From: Ruminococcaceae bacterium UBA2719 | GTDB lineage: Bacteria; Bacillota; Clostridia; Oscillospirales; Acutalibacteraceae | Assembly: GCA_002353935.1 (NCBI GenBank) | Contig: DEKP01000045.1 | Coordinates: 8,697-65,033 of the forward strand | DNA: 56,337 nucleotides | Direction of reading: 5' to 3' | Notes under the pieces: model-generated | Database searches by the model: none | What the model was told of the DNA's origin: nothing | What the model saw: only the letters and a program-made list of their open reading frames with translations | In this document: positions 48,991 through 56,337 of the stretch, in pieces | Layout: every line of letters begins with the position of its first letter | Position numbering within the stretch: the stretch's first letter is position 1 | Position numbers and translations under genes: made by a program

Positions 48991-49581
48991 ATGTTGATTT
49001 ATGATATTTCCAGAGAAATAATGTCGGCGAGAGTATATGAAGGCGATCCCAAGCCAAAACTTGAATTTATAAAAAATACTTCAAACGGTGACGCCTACAA
49101 TCTTTCACAGCTGACGCTTTGTTCGCATTCGGGAACTCATATTGATGCACCAAAGCATTTTGATGAAGACGGTTATGATATCACAGGTATGAAGATGTCG
49201 CTTTTTTATGGAAAATGTACGGTTGTAAAAATTGACGGGGTGCTGACCGGAGAGGATATGGAGGCGCTTCTTCCGCATTGTGAAAAGCGTTTGATACTTC
49301 ACGGGGACGGGCATGCGTATTTATCGGCGTCTGCAGCACGTGTTATAGCTGACAGCCGCGTAGTCCTTGTCGGAACAGACGCTTTGTCAATAGCACCGTC
49401 GTTTGATGAATATAACACTCATATGGAACTTGCAAGGAAGGGGATAGCGGTTTTAGAAGGGTTGTATCTAAACGGAGTAAAGGACGGTACCTATACTCTT
49501 TGTGCCTTGCCGATAAAGGTTAAGGGAGCTGAGGCTGCTCCCTGCAGAGCAGTTCTTATTGATATGGGAAAAGGATATTGA
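48991..49581 (+). CDS. Cyclase/kynurenine-formamidase-like family protein
   Basis: 196 residues from ATG 48991; GGAGGTG overlaps an earlier in-frame ATG (48976) and fits this one. The cyclase family metal motif CSHSGTHIDAPKHFDEDGYD (HSGTHxDAPxHF) is clear. MLIYDISREIMSARVYEGDP starts the fold; RLILHGDGHAYLSASAARVI, VLVGTDALSIAPSFDEYNTH and CRAVLIDMG follow. This family includes bacterial kynurenine formamidase (KynB) and other hydrolases; no tryptophan-degradation gene is nearby, so the substrate is open. Confidence 0.88.
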   Translation: MLIYDISREIMSARVYEGDPKPKLEFIKNTSNGDAYNLSQLTLCSHSGTHIDAPKHFDEDGYDITGMKMSLFYGKCTVVKIDGVLTGEDMEALLPHCEKRLILHGDGHAYLSASAARVIADSRVVLVGTDALSIAPSFDEYNTHMELARKGIAVLEGLYLNGVKDGTYTLCALPIKVKGAEAAPCRAVLIDMGKGY

Positions 49582-49604
49582 TATAGGAGATTTAGAGGGA
49601 TATT

Positions 49605-51662
49605 ATGAGAAAATTAACAGCATTAACAGTAGCTTTGATTATAATATTATTGTCACTTTCGCTTTCAGGATGTGATAAAGGTTTTGTAAGGGTAGATTCT
49701 ACGCTTAATATTACTAACGATTTTTCAGGGTCAAGAAACATAACGGTTGTATTTCCGCTGGAGGTCAAAATTGATGAGCTTAAAGAGGCAGTTTTAAAAG
49801 AAAATCCATGTGAAGATATCAAAGGCGCGTCGTTTGAATATATCGGTATTGAAGAAGACGGTTATTATTTTAGCTTGAATCTTGAATTTGCTTCAAAAAA
49901 AGAATATCTGGATGAGATAGACGCTTTGATCTCAAGAGAAGCAGATGTGTTTTTATCAAGGATAAATTCGCCGCTTACAAGGGGAATTAGAATGAGCGAA
50001 GATTTTGATGTGGCGGACATTATTTCATGGATAGTACGCCTTTCGAAAAGCAATTCCTCAACAGCAAATCTTGAATTTAAGTATACAAACAATGCGGTCA
50101 GTATAAATAACGAGATTTTTACTACTAATTCTACTATTGACATAGACAACAGAGAGGGTTTATCTGTCAATTCTATTACAGTAGATACAACTAATTTTAA
50201 AGATAATAAGTATGGCAGATCATTTGTTTTTTCTTTTCCAAACGAGACCTATCAAAGCAATAAAAATGCTATAGAACAGTATTTTCTTTCAAACACATCT
50301 TCATCGTGCTCGTATTACGGTTGGAGCTCAAAAGGGCAAAATACCGAGTACAGCGTAATTTATGAGAATATCACTCTTGATGAGCTTGAAGAGTTCACAT
50401 CAATGTTACTTGATACAGAGAACACAGAAGTTTTTTACGGCGATAGGGATAATTCATCTACGCCCTTGTCAGAAGGCTTGACCTTCGATGAAAAGTTTGA
50501 TACCTATGCTTATATAGGTTCGGATGCTAGATCGCCAAAACTCAGCTACAAATATGCTTTGCCCACAAAGACTATTCACGGAGACGGTTCGTTGAAAATT
50601 GAAGGGAATTATTCTACATTTGGGTACTGGGAAGACGGTGTTTACATTATGAATACAGATGCATCGGCCGTGTCGCTTAGAATTCCCGACGGTATTCAGT
50701 ATTCTATAAATGGAATTAACTTTATAACCGAGTCTTTGCCTCAAAGAAGATTTAAACGTACAACCGAATTTTTATATTCAAAAACCGACGGATACGACGG
50801 ACTCAAATATGCTTTGAATTTTTTCAAAATCAAAGGCGCCAAAGCGGAGGAGAGCGAGGATGATTCTAATCTTTTGCTTAGCGTTACATGTGAAGGCACA
50901 GTCAATGAAATAAACGAAGAATTAATCAAGCTGTTTGGCAGCGGAAATTATTTGATATATAACGAACGCAAAAGCGTTTTATCGCTATCATCAAAGACGA
51001 AATTTATAGATTATATAAATCTCGGATATATGCTCAATTCTACCAACTCTAACCGTCCGATGACATACACTGCCTGTTCGTCAAGTGAAGAACATATTGC
51101 TTCTCTTTCAAATAATGAAGATGTTGTATACGCAAACTCAAACTCAAAGGAACTGAAAGTCGAGATAGAAAAAGGCAACGCAACAATCGAATATAACGGA
51201 AATATTCCGCTTGTATCACATATTATAATTTATTCTATTATATCAGTGTTATTAATAGCGGTTACAGTGTCTGTATGTATAATGTTGATGCGGCATAATA
51301 AACGAAAAGAAGCTTTAACCTTGTTGCTGTCGCAAAAAAGCAATGAAAATCAAACGCATACAATAAATTCTGATTTATCCAAGGCTCGTGCAACTCAAAT
51401 GCAAACAACGCAGCTACAGCCATCTCTGTCTCAGACAACTACCTTCAGTCTTTCTGAGCTTGGCGTATTGTCAGACAAGAAAAACAAAAAATATATAGAT
51501 GAAATAAACAAAGATATTGAGGAAAAGCTAGAGGCAGATCGCTTGGAAAATCTGAAAAAAGAGCTGAAAGCAAAGGAAATTGAAGAAATGGGACGTAAAA
51601 TTTATGGTTCGTCCGAGTCTGATGAAGCTGGGTCTGCTGATACGGATTCAAAAAGCGAATAA
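49605..51662 (+). CDS. Large LppM-like lipoprotein with C-terminal membrane anchor
   Basis: 685 residues. A lipobox LSLSGC places the lipid on Cys23. The N-terminal part (GFVRVDSTLNITNDFSGSRN, ITVVFPLEV...) has the LppM/DUF3153 pattern. A long beta-rich extracellular region follows, then a membrane helix at about 538-560 (IIIYSIISVLLIAVTVSVCI). A cytoplasmic tail of about 120 residues with Gln/Thr-rich and coiled-coil (IDEINKDIEEKLEADRLENL) parts ends it. Membrane-anchored at both ends would be unusual. Function unknown. GAGGG precedes ATG 49605. Confidence 0.8.
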   Translation: MRKLTALTVALIIILLSLSLSGCDKGFVRVDSTLNITNDFSGSRNITVVFPLEVKIDELKEAVLKENPCEDIKGASFEYIGIEEDGYYFSLNLEFASKKEYLDEIDALISREADVFLSRINSPLTRGIRMSEDFDVADIISWIVRLSKSNSSTANLEFKYTNNAVSINNEIFTTNSTIDIDNREGLSVNSITVDTTNFKDNKYGRSFVFSFPNETYQSNKNAIEQYFLSNTSSSCSYYGWSSKGQNTEYSVIYENITLDELEEFTSMLLDTENTEVFYGDRDNSSTPLSEGLTFDEKFDTYAYIGSDARSPKLSYKYALPTKTIHGDGSLKIEGNYSTFGYWEDGVYIMNTDASAVSLRIPDGIQYSINGINFITESLPQRRFKRTTEFLYSKTDGYDGLKYALNFFKIKGAKAEESEDDSNLLLSVTCEGTVNEINEELIKLFGSGNYLIYNERKSVLSLSSKTKFIDYINLGYMLNSTNSNRPMTYTACSSSEEHIASLSNNEDVVYANSNSKELKVEIEKGNATIEYNGNIPLVSHIIIYSIISVLLIAVTVSVCIMLMRHNKRKEALTLLLSQKSNENQTHTINSDLSKARATQMQTTQLQPSLSQTTTFSLSELGVLSDKKNKKYIDEINKDIEEKLEADRLENLKKELKAKEIEEMGRKIYGSSESDEAGSADTDSKSE

Positions 51663-51794
51663 AACTATCAAAAATTTTGTGTCATTAATTCAGTATCACA
51701 TAAATTATTAAAATAATCTGACAAAAACTTTACAGAGAATACCATATAGTTAAACTATGAAATATTAAATTGATAATAAACGCAGGAAAATAAT

Positions 51795-52457
51795 ATGTAT
51801 AAATATGTAATATTTGATTTAGACGGAACGTTGGCTGATACCTTGGAGGATTTGGCAGCGTCGATAAATTTTGCGCTTGAACAAAATGCTCTGCCTACTT
51901 ATAAAGTCGATGACTACAGATATTTTGTCGGCGACGGAATCGATAAATTAATTGAACGTGTTTTAGCGGATAATTACAGCGAAGCTTTATTTAATAAAAT
52001 AAAAGAGGAATTTTTCAGCTATTACAGCGAGCACTTTTGTGATTATACAAAAAGTTATGTTGGAATGTCTAAGCTGCTTGAAAAACTTGAAAAGCTCAAT
52101 ATAAAAACTACTGTTATATCTAACAAGCCCCATCAGTTTGTGCCAAAAATACTCAAAAAGTTATATCCTAAGCATAAATTTGAATATACTTGGGGACAAA
52201 AACCGAATTTAAAAAGAAAGCCCGATCCGCAATTGCTGCTTTCTTTTTTGTCTTTGTCAGGCGCTGAAAAAAATGAAGTTTTATATGTAGGAGACAGTAA
52301 TGTTGATATAAAATTTGCTCATAACGCTGAGGTTGAGGCTTGCGGCGTTTCATGGGGATTTCGCGGAAAAAATGAACTGATAAAAGCGAATGCCGATTTT
52401 ATCGCTGACAATATAAATGAATTGCTAAATGTAATAATGTTGAGGAACAATGAATAA
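51795..52457 (+). CDS. HAD-family hydrolase, phosphoglycolate phosphatase-like
   Basis: 220 residues. HAD motifs: IFDLDGTLADTLEDLAAS (I, nucleophile Asp), TTVISNKPHQF (II), KRKPDPQ (III Lys) and VLYVGDSNVDIKFAHNAEV (IV). The cap is of the C1 helical type, as in Gph/PGP. Specificity for phosphoglycolate is not proven. It overlaps queH by eight bases, so the two are co-translated; a functional link is not obvious. Confidence 0.88.
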   Translation: MYKYVIFDLDGTLADTLEDLAASINFALEQNALPTYKVDDYRYFVGDGIDKLIERVLADNYSEALFNKIKEEFFSYYSEHFCDYTKSYVGMSKLLEKLEKLNIKTTVISNKPHQFVPKILKKLYPKHKFEYTWGQKPNLKRKPDPQLLLSFLSLSGAEKNEVLYVGDSNVDIKFAHNAEVEACGVSWGFRGKNELIKANADFIADNINELLNVIMLRNNE

Positions 52458-53091
52458 AATAAACTATCAAAAAGAACTTGAAAAACTTATAAATATTAAT
52501 TTATCAAAAAATATTCGTCCTACCTTGTTGCTTCATGTTTGCTGCGCGGTGTGCGCAAGCTATGTATTGGAATACTTAACAGAGTTTTTTGATATTAATA
52601 TAGCGTATTATAATCCGAATATAACAACTTTTTCTGAGTACAAATACAGATACAGTGAGTTAAAACGTCTGATATCTACTATGCCGCTCAAATCAGAGGT
52701 TAGTTTAATAGAAGTAGAATATAACCCGCACGAATTTTTAGAGCTTGTAAAAGGGCATGAAAAAGATAAAGAAGGCGGCGCAAGGTGCTCAATTTGTTTT
52801 AGACAGCGCTTGCTATATACGGCGAAGCTTGCGCAAGAGCTAAAATTTGATTATTTTGCTACAACTTTAACTATAAGTCCGTTAAAAAATGCCGAGATTA
52901 TTAATTCTATAGGAATGAAAATTTCAGAAGCTTTGATGCATACTAAATATCTGGCTACAGATTTTAAAAAGAGAAACGGCTACAAACGTTCCATCGAACT
53001 TTCAAAGGAATATAGCCTTTATCGGCAAAATTACTGCGGGTGTGAATTTTCCCGCAATGCTTGCTTTGAAGAAAAAACGGATAACGTTTAA
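52450..53091 (+). CDS. queH: Epoxyqueuosine reductase QueH
   Basis: 213 residues of the former DUF208 family. The cysteines and signatures are all present: LLHVCCAVCASYVLEYLTEF, AYYNPNITTFSEYKYRYSEL, GGARCSICFRQRLLYTAKLA, ATTLTISPLKNAEIINSIG and KEYSLYRQNYCGCEFS. QueH is an Fe-S-dependent non-cobalamin epoxyqueuosine reductase, the last step of queuosine tRNA modification. Four CC/CxxC clusters match the metal sites. No other que gene is in the window. Confidence 0.95.
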   Translation: MNKINYQKELEKLININLSKNIRPTLLLHVCCAVCASYVLEYLTEFFDINIAYYNPNITTFSEYKYRYSELKRLISTMPLKSEVSLIEVEYNPHEFLELVKGHEKDKEGGARCSICFRQRLLYTAKLAQELKFDYFATTLTISPLKNAEIINSIGMKISEALMHTKYLATDFKKRNGYKRSIELSKEYSLYRQNYCGCEFSRNACFEEKTDNV

Positions 53092-53139
53092 GCTTATATT
53101 TTTTGTGAGTATGAATAAATAATCAAAATACAGACGATA

Positions 53140-53166
53140 TTGACAACGAGTAATAAATGTGATAAT
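53140..53166 (+). promoter_or_regulatory. Likely promoter of the CaCA exchanger
   Basis: TTGACA (53140-53145) and GATAAT (53161-53166) with a 15-base spacer, placing the start of transcription just before the riboswitch P1 stem. Confidence 0.5.
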
Positions 53167-53172
53167 CTTAAC

Positions 53173-53263
53173 GTTGTTATGAGGGAGTAGTTATAATTGT
53201 GCACCCAACATGCTCTCGGATTTTCCGATGGATGCTCACCTTTTTAGGAACGAGACTCTTAAC
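53173..53263 (+). promoter_or_regulatory. Probable yybP-ykoY (Mn2+) riboswitch
   Basis: The conserved GGGAGTAG (53183-53190) near the 5' end and AACGAGACTC near the 3' end (53249-53258), separated by GTGC and hairpin segments, match the yybP-ykoY motif. A P1 stem (GTTATGAG with CTCTTAAC, one mismatch) uses the same bases as the left arm of the following terminator. This fits an ON-switch that lets Mn2+ prevent termination. Confidence 0.72.
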
Positions 53264-53296
53264 GCATGGTGATTATGCGTTAAGAGTCTTTGTATT
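53253..53296 (+). terminator. Riboswitch-controlled terminator
   Basis: A 15-bp perfect stem (AGACTCTTAACGCAT, 53253-53267; ATGCGTTAAGAGTCT, 53275-53289) with a T-rich tail, between the riboswitch and the exchanger gene. Confidence 0.85.
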
Positions 53297-53318
53297 TTAC
53301 ATTGTTGTGGAGGATAAT

Positions 53319-54281
53319 ATGAGTACATTTATGGTGTTTTTTCTGTTTTTTCTTGGACTGTTGCTGATTATTAAGGGCGGAGATTGGTTTGTTGACGCAG
53401 CGTCGTGGATTGCCCGTGTATCAGGGATACCGCAGTTTATTGTCGGCGCTACTGTTGTAAGTATTGCCACTACTTTGCCTGAGATTCTAGTTTCTGTTAT
53501 GGCTGCGGCAAAGGGTAACGTAACTATGGCTACAGGAAACGCCATAGGTTCGGTTACAGCAAACACCGGCATGATACTTGCTTTGAGTTTGATTTTTATG
53601 CCTGTAGCTATTAACAGAAAAAAATATATGACAAAGTTTATTATATTGATTATTTCTATAATATTGTTGTGGGCGTTTTCGTTAAAAGGCAATTTGAGCA
53701 TATTTGCTTCTATTATAATGTTTATATGCTTTGTTGCGTTTATAGTGGAGAATGTATTCGACGCCAAAAAAGATATTTCCTCTAAAAATTCAGAAGGAAA
53801 AGAAAACACGGATAAAAAGACCGTCATAAAAAATATAATTTTGTTTGTATTAGGCGCCATAGGACTGTTTGTCGGCTCTCGTCTTTTGGTAGACAACGGT
53901 TCACTTATAGCAACTAACATTTTGCATATAGATGAAAGAATTGTTTCTCTTACGATGGTTGCGATAGGTACGTCTTTGCCCGAGTTGGTTACTACAATCA
54001 CAGCTATTGTCAAAAAGCAAAGTTCGCTTTCTGTAGGCAATATTGTCGGAGCAAATATTATTGATATTTTACTTATACTGCCGATTTGCGCTTTCGTATC
54101 CGGCGGATCGCTTCCGGTAGCAAACTCTACTATAATGATAGATCTGCCTGTTTGTTTAGCTGTAACACTTATTTCTTTGATTCCGCCAATGATATTTAAG
54201 AAGTTTTACAGATGGCAGGGAATAGCTAATCTTGTTATATATATTTCATATTTAATATATATTTGTTTTGTTGGAGCATAA
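53319..54281 (+). CDS. Calcium/sodium antiporter family exchanger (YrbG/CaCA), probably Mn2+ export
   Basis: 320 residues from ATG 53319 (GTGGAGG upstream); the longer frame runs through the riboswitch and is not coding. About ten membrane helices carry two inverted alpha repeats: GATVVSIATTLPEILVSVMA, AAKGNVTMATGNAIGS and MVAIGTSLPELVTTITAI, SVGNIVGANIID. Family members exchange Ca2+ or other cations for Na+/H+. Control by a yybP-ykoY element suggests Mn2+ efflux (inference). A Lys/Glu-rich cytoplasmic loop separates the halves. Confidence 0.92.
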   Translation: MSTFMVFFLFFLGLLLIIKGGDWFVDAASWIARVSGIPQFIVGATVVSIATTLPEILVSVMAAAKGNVTMATGNAIGSVTANTGMILALSLIFMPVAINRKKYMTKFIILIISIILLWAFSLKGNLSIFASIIMFICFVAFIVENVFDAKKDISSKNSEGKENTDKKTVIKNIILFVLGAIGLFVGSRLLVDNGSLIATNILHIDERIVSLTMVAIGTSLPELVTTITAIVKKQSSLSVGNIVGANIIDILLILPICAFVSGGSLPVANSTIMIDLPVCLAVTLISLIPPMIFKKFYRWQGIANLVIYISYLIYICFVGA

Positions 54282-54388
54282 TGGTAAAAAACGGGAGCAA
54301 TGCTAAAGTTTTATTATTATTTTTTGTTATAAGTACTTGTATTAATTAAAAAAATACAGTACTATTTAAAATGATTAGGGGGGATTTT

Positions 54389-55231
54389 ATGAGAGCAGAC
54401 GGAAAACGGATTAAATCGGACGCTGATCCGATGTACTTAGTTGCCGCTCATTTTATGAGTAAGCGCATTGATTCAATGAATATGATTACTATAGATATTC
54501 CTTTTGAACCTATGAATAAATATTTAAACGCAAAAAGGAAAGAAGGAAAACGTTACAGCCATATGACTTTGTTTATTACGGCGTTTTTGCATACATTGGC
54601 TGAGTATCCTGCACTTAATCGTTTTGTAATTAACAAAAAAATCTATGCAAGAAATGAAATAGCTGTCGGAATGGTAGTTCTAAAAGAGGGTAAAATGGAT
54701 CAGCACGGCACTATGGACAAGATGTATTTTAAAGCGGATTATACTATAGATGAAGTCGACCAGATTATTAAAGAATATGTTGATAAAAATCGTAATATTG
54801 AAGATGAAAACGGTACAGACAGAGTAGTAAGAAAGCTCTTAAGCGTACCCGGTCTTGTGAGAGTTGGCGTTAATTTATTCAAATTTATGGACAAGCATAA
54901 TCTTTTACCTAAGAAATTAATCGACTTGAGTCCTTTTCATGCATCTGCGGTATTCACTAATCTCGCCAGCATTAGGACCGGGCAAATATATCATCATATA
55001 TACGAATTTGGTACAACCAGCCTGTCGCTTGCGATGGGCAGCCCCAGGGAGGTTCCTGTCAGAAAGAACGGAGAAGTTGTATTTGAGCGTTGTATGCCTA
55101 TTGGCATGGTAATGGACGAACGCATTGCTTCCGGTAGCTATTTTGCTCTTGCGTTCCGTAAATTTAAAAACCTTTTGGAAAAACCTGAGCTTTTAGAGCA
55201 CAAGCCCGAAAGAGTTAATACGGAATGTTGA
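54389..55231 (+). CDS. Stand-alone CAT-fold (2-oxoacid dehydrogenase E2-like) protein
   Basis: 280 residues from ATG 54389; GGGGGG lies just upstream and an in-frame ATG at 54371 is less well placed. The acyltransferase-fold pattern is visible: AAHFMSKRIDSMNMITIDIP, RYSHMTLFITAFLHTLAEYP, ALNRFVINKKIYARNEIAVG and CMPIGMVMDERIASGSYFAL. There is no lipoyl or subunit-binding domain. The catalytic DHRxxDG motif of E2/CAT is replaced by DERIASG, losing both His and Asp. It is probably a non-classical relative; such proteins are found in clostridia without E1/E3. Confidence 0.82.
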   Translation: MRADGKRIKSDADPMYLVAAHFMSKRIDSMNMITIDIPFEPMNKYLNAKRKEGKRYSHMTLFITAFLHTLAEYPALNRFVINKKIYARNEIAVGMVVLKEGKMDQHGTMDKMYFKADYTIDEVDQIIKEYVDKNRNIEDENGTDRVVRKLLSVPGLVRVGVNLFKFMDKHNLLPKKLIDLSPFHASAVFTNLASIRTGQIYHHIYEFGTTSLSLAMGSPREVPVRKNGEVVFERCMPIGMVMDERIASGSYFALAFRKFKNLLEKPELLEHKPERVNTEC

Positions 55232-55576
55232 TTTTTTATTGTAAAGTTTATATTTAGATATTTAGATATTTAGATATTTAGAATAAATTTTATTTTGTAA
55301 TGTCAGATGAATTTAGACGAAAAAACAAGTAACAAAATTTATTTTTTGTAACATTTGATTTTATAGTGGTTTTTATATAAAATTAAAATATTTTAATCAA
55401 TTTGTTGTGTATAAGAAAAATTATGGTTAAAATTACTTGAAAAATATATTATAAAAGGCTTGCAAAAAAATAAAAACTATGTTAGAATACCGGTATAGTT
55501 GGCAACAAATACAACACGATTAATACATTTGTTTAAAAATTGTTTTTTTAACATTGATTTTGTAACATTATTGTTG
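55232..55576. other. AT-rich intergenic region
   Basis: About 345 bases (417 to the next start codon) with no gene. A tandem repeat lies at 55252-55283, and the stretch from 55284 to 55560 is AT-rich with no clear structure. A promoter follows at 55577. Confidence 0.7.
55252..55283. repeat. 8-bp tandem repeat
   Basis: Four copies of ATTTAGAT, the last with one change, just after the stop of the CAT-fold gene. Confidence 0.9.
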
Positions 55577-55606
55577 TTGACAAAATTTATTTACTTAACT
55601 TATAAT
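55577..55606 (+). promoter_or_regulatory. Promoter of the cohesin-like gene
   Basis: TTGACA (55577-55582), an 18-base spacer and TATAAT (55601-55606), 42 bases before the ATG. Confidence 0.85.
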
Positions 55607-55648
55607 GTAATTATTAAAAAATAAATATAAAATTTGGAGGAGATAATT

Positions 55649-56337
55649 ATGTTTAAGACAAATAAGACCAAAAAACTGGTTAGTTTGCTTATTGTAGTTA
55701 CAATGCTTTTGGCTGTTGCCGGCATAGGCGCTGTTTCTGCTTTAGGCGGCAAAGCAGGTTTGGTAAAAACATCTGCCAATAATGTAACCGTAAAGATTGA
55801 TGGTAAAAACGGCGAAGAGAGCTATACTGTACAACCTGGTGATACAATTACTTTGTATTCTTACTTAAATGTTACTCCTGGTACAGAAGATGATGCTGAC
55901 ACACCGAATTTGGATGAAACAGGCAAGATCTCTGGTATTGACGCTACAGTGAAATATGACCCGGATATATTTGAACTTAAGCCGGAATATACTCCAAGAT
56001 TCGAACCTAATATGTTTCCTATAATTGGAGCTGCAGTTACAGCTAACTTAAACCAAGCGGGAAACGTCTATTTTAACGCATCTACAGCATCATATTATGA
56101 ATTTAATACTGATGATTGTGTTCTTGTTAAATGTGTATTTGAAGTTAAAGAAGGAGCTCAAGGTGAGAGCAAACTTGAGGTTCCGCTCCTTAGTTTATCA
56201 GCGGCTGATGATAATGGTCCTAAAGGCACGCCCACAAAGCTTGTTTATCAGGGAGAAAAGCAAAAAGATTTCATAAAATTTGAGACCTTAGAAGTTCCTG
56301 AGCATCCGACAGAGACTGAATCACAGGCTGAGTCACA
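55649..56337 (+). CDS. Secreted cohesin-like domain protein, N-terminal part (3' end outside window)
   Basis: 229 residues visible, no stop before the window ends. TTGGAGGAG precedes ATG 55649. A signal peptide is clear: MFKTNKTKKLVSLLIVVTML, LAVAGIGAVSALG. A beta-rich domain follows (VTVKIDGKNG, YTVQPGDTITLYSYLNVTPG, ISGIDATVKYDPDIFELKPE, VYFNASTASYYEF, LVKCVFEVKEG) with the cohesin/CBM-like 'GD.....A.V.YDP..FEL' pattern. A Thr/Glu/Pro linker begins at the edge (PTETESQAES). It could be a scaffoldin or cell-surface protein; the domain call is by pattern only. Confidence 0.8.
   Translation, partial: MFKTNKTKKLVSLLIVVTMLLAVAGIGAVSALGGKAGLVKTSANNVTVKIDGKNGEESYTVQPGDTITLYSYLNVTPGTEDDADTPNLDETGKISGIDATVKYDPDIFELKPEYTPRFEPNMFPIIGAAVTANLNQAGNVYFNASTASYYEFNTDDCVLVKCVFEVKEGAQGESKLEVPLLSLSAADDNGPKGTPTKLVYQGEKQKDFIKFETLEVPEHPTETESQAES

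Noticed and set aside
53199..53318. N-terminal extension of the CaCA exchanger from an upstream GTG
   Set aside because: It runs through the riboswitch and terminator; ATG 53319 has a clear GTGGAGG and gives the normal family N terminus.
55232..55320. Possible CRISPR-like array from the repeated ATTTAGAT
   Set aside because: The units are 8 bases, contiguous and without spacers; this is a simple tandem repeat. No other array was seen in the window.

Overview
The window looks like the chromosome of an anaerobic, low-GC Firmicute of the class Clostridia, probably near the Ruminococcaceae/Oscillospiraceae. Reasons: a GatCAB amidotransferase operon, bifunctional AdhE with a Rex-type operator, a reverse-order rubrerythrin, strong AGGAGG ribosome binding sites, consensus TTGACA/TATAAT promoters and a secreted cohesin-like protein. 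This is inference from gene content; no 16S rRNA gene is present.

Layout. 1-12640 is core: the metG 3' end, tatD, a leftward block (xth, murF, ddl, yjbQ), fba, citrate synthase, an EamA transporter, and leftward rpsO-pnp with an XRE regulator. A tRNA-Thr(CGT) gene at 12858-12933 marks the left edge of an accessory region. Next to it lies a 201-bp unit made partly of direct and inverted copies of tRNA sequence. From about 13.2 to 24.8 kb runs an AT-rich, all-rightward array of about 20 short genes (110-200 codons) with short intergenic gaps. Several belong to or resemble immunity families of polymorphic toxin systems (SMI1/KNR4-SUKH, Imm1, DUF2185/Imm33-like, GAD/DUF1851-Tdi1-like, DUF6572-like). 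Others form paralogous pairs with no name I can give. Frameshifted genes and short toxin-like C-terminal remnants lie between them. No full toxin, secretion gene, integrase or transposase is visible. The best reading is an orphan 'polyimmunity' island at a tRNA gene, bounded on the right by a second copy of the terminator hairpin that follows the tRNA.

25.1-55.2 kb returns to core genes: aspS; gatC-gatA-gatB with a CmpB-like membrane protein; a leftward block of thioesterase, APH-like kinase, adhE, zinc-ribbon protein and rubrerythrin; an amidase; a LUD protein; an unlisted 41-residue Asn/Gln-rich micro-protein; rsmF-like and rsmA; leftward argS, DUF1934 and murI; and the rpmG-secE-nusG-rplK-rplA-rplJ-rplL cluster. 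That cluster carries two L1-binding-site mimics and an L10 leader with an attenuator, and it ends at a terminator without rpoB. Then come a cyclase-family protein, a large lipoprotein, a HAD phosphatase, queH, a CaCA exchanger behind what looks like a yybP-ykoY (Mn2+) riboswitch, and a CAT-fold E2-like protein. The window ends inside a secreted cohesin-like protein.

The least ordinary part is 12.85-24.8 kb: the immunity array, its tRNA-derived left edge, and two related toxin-tail segments at its right end.
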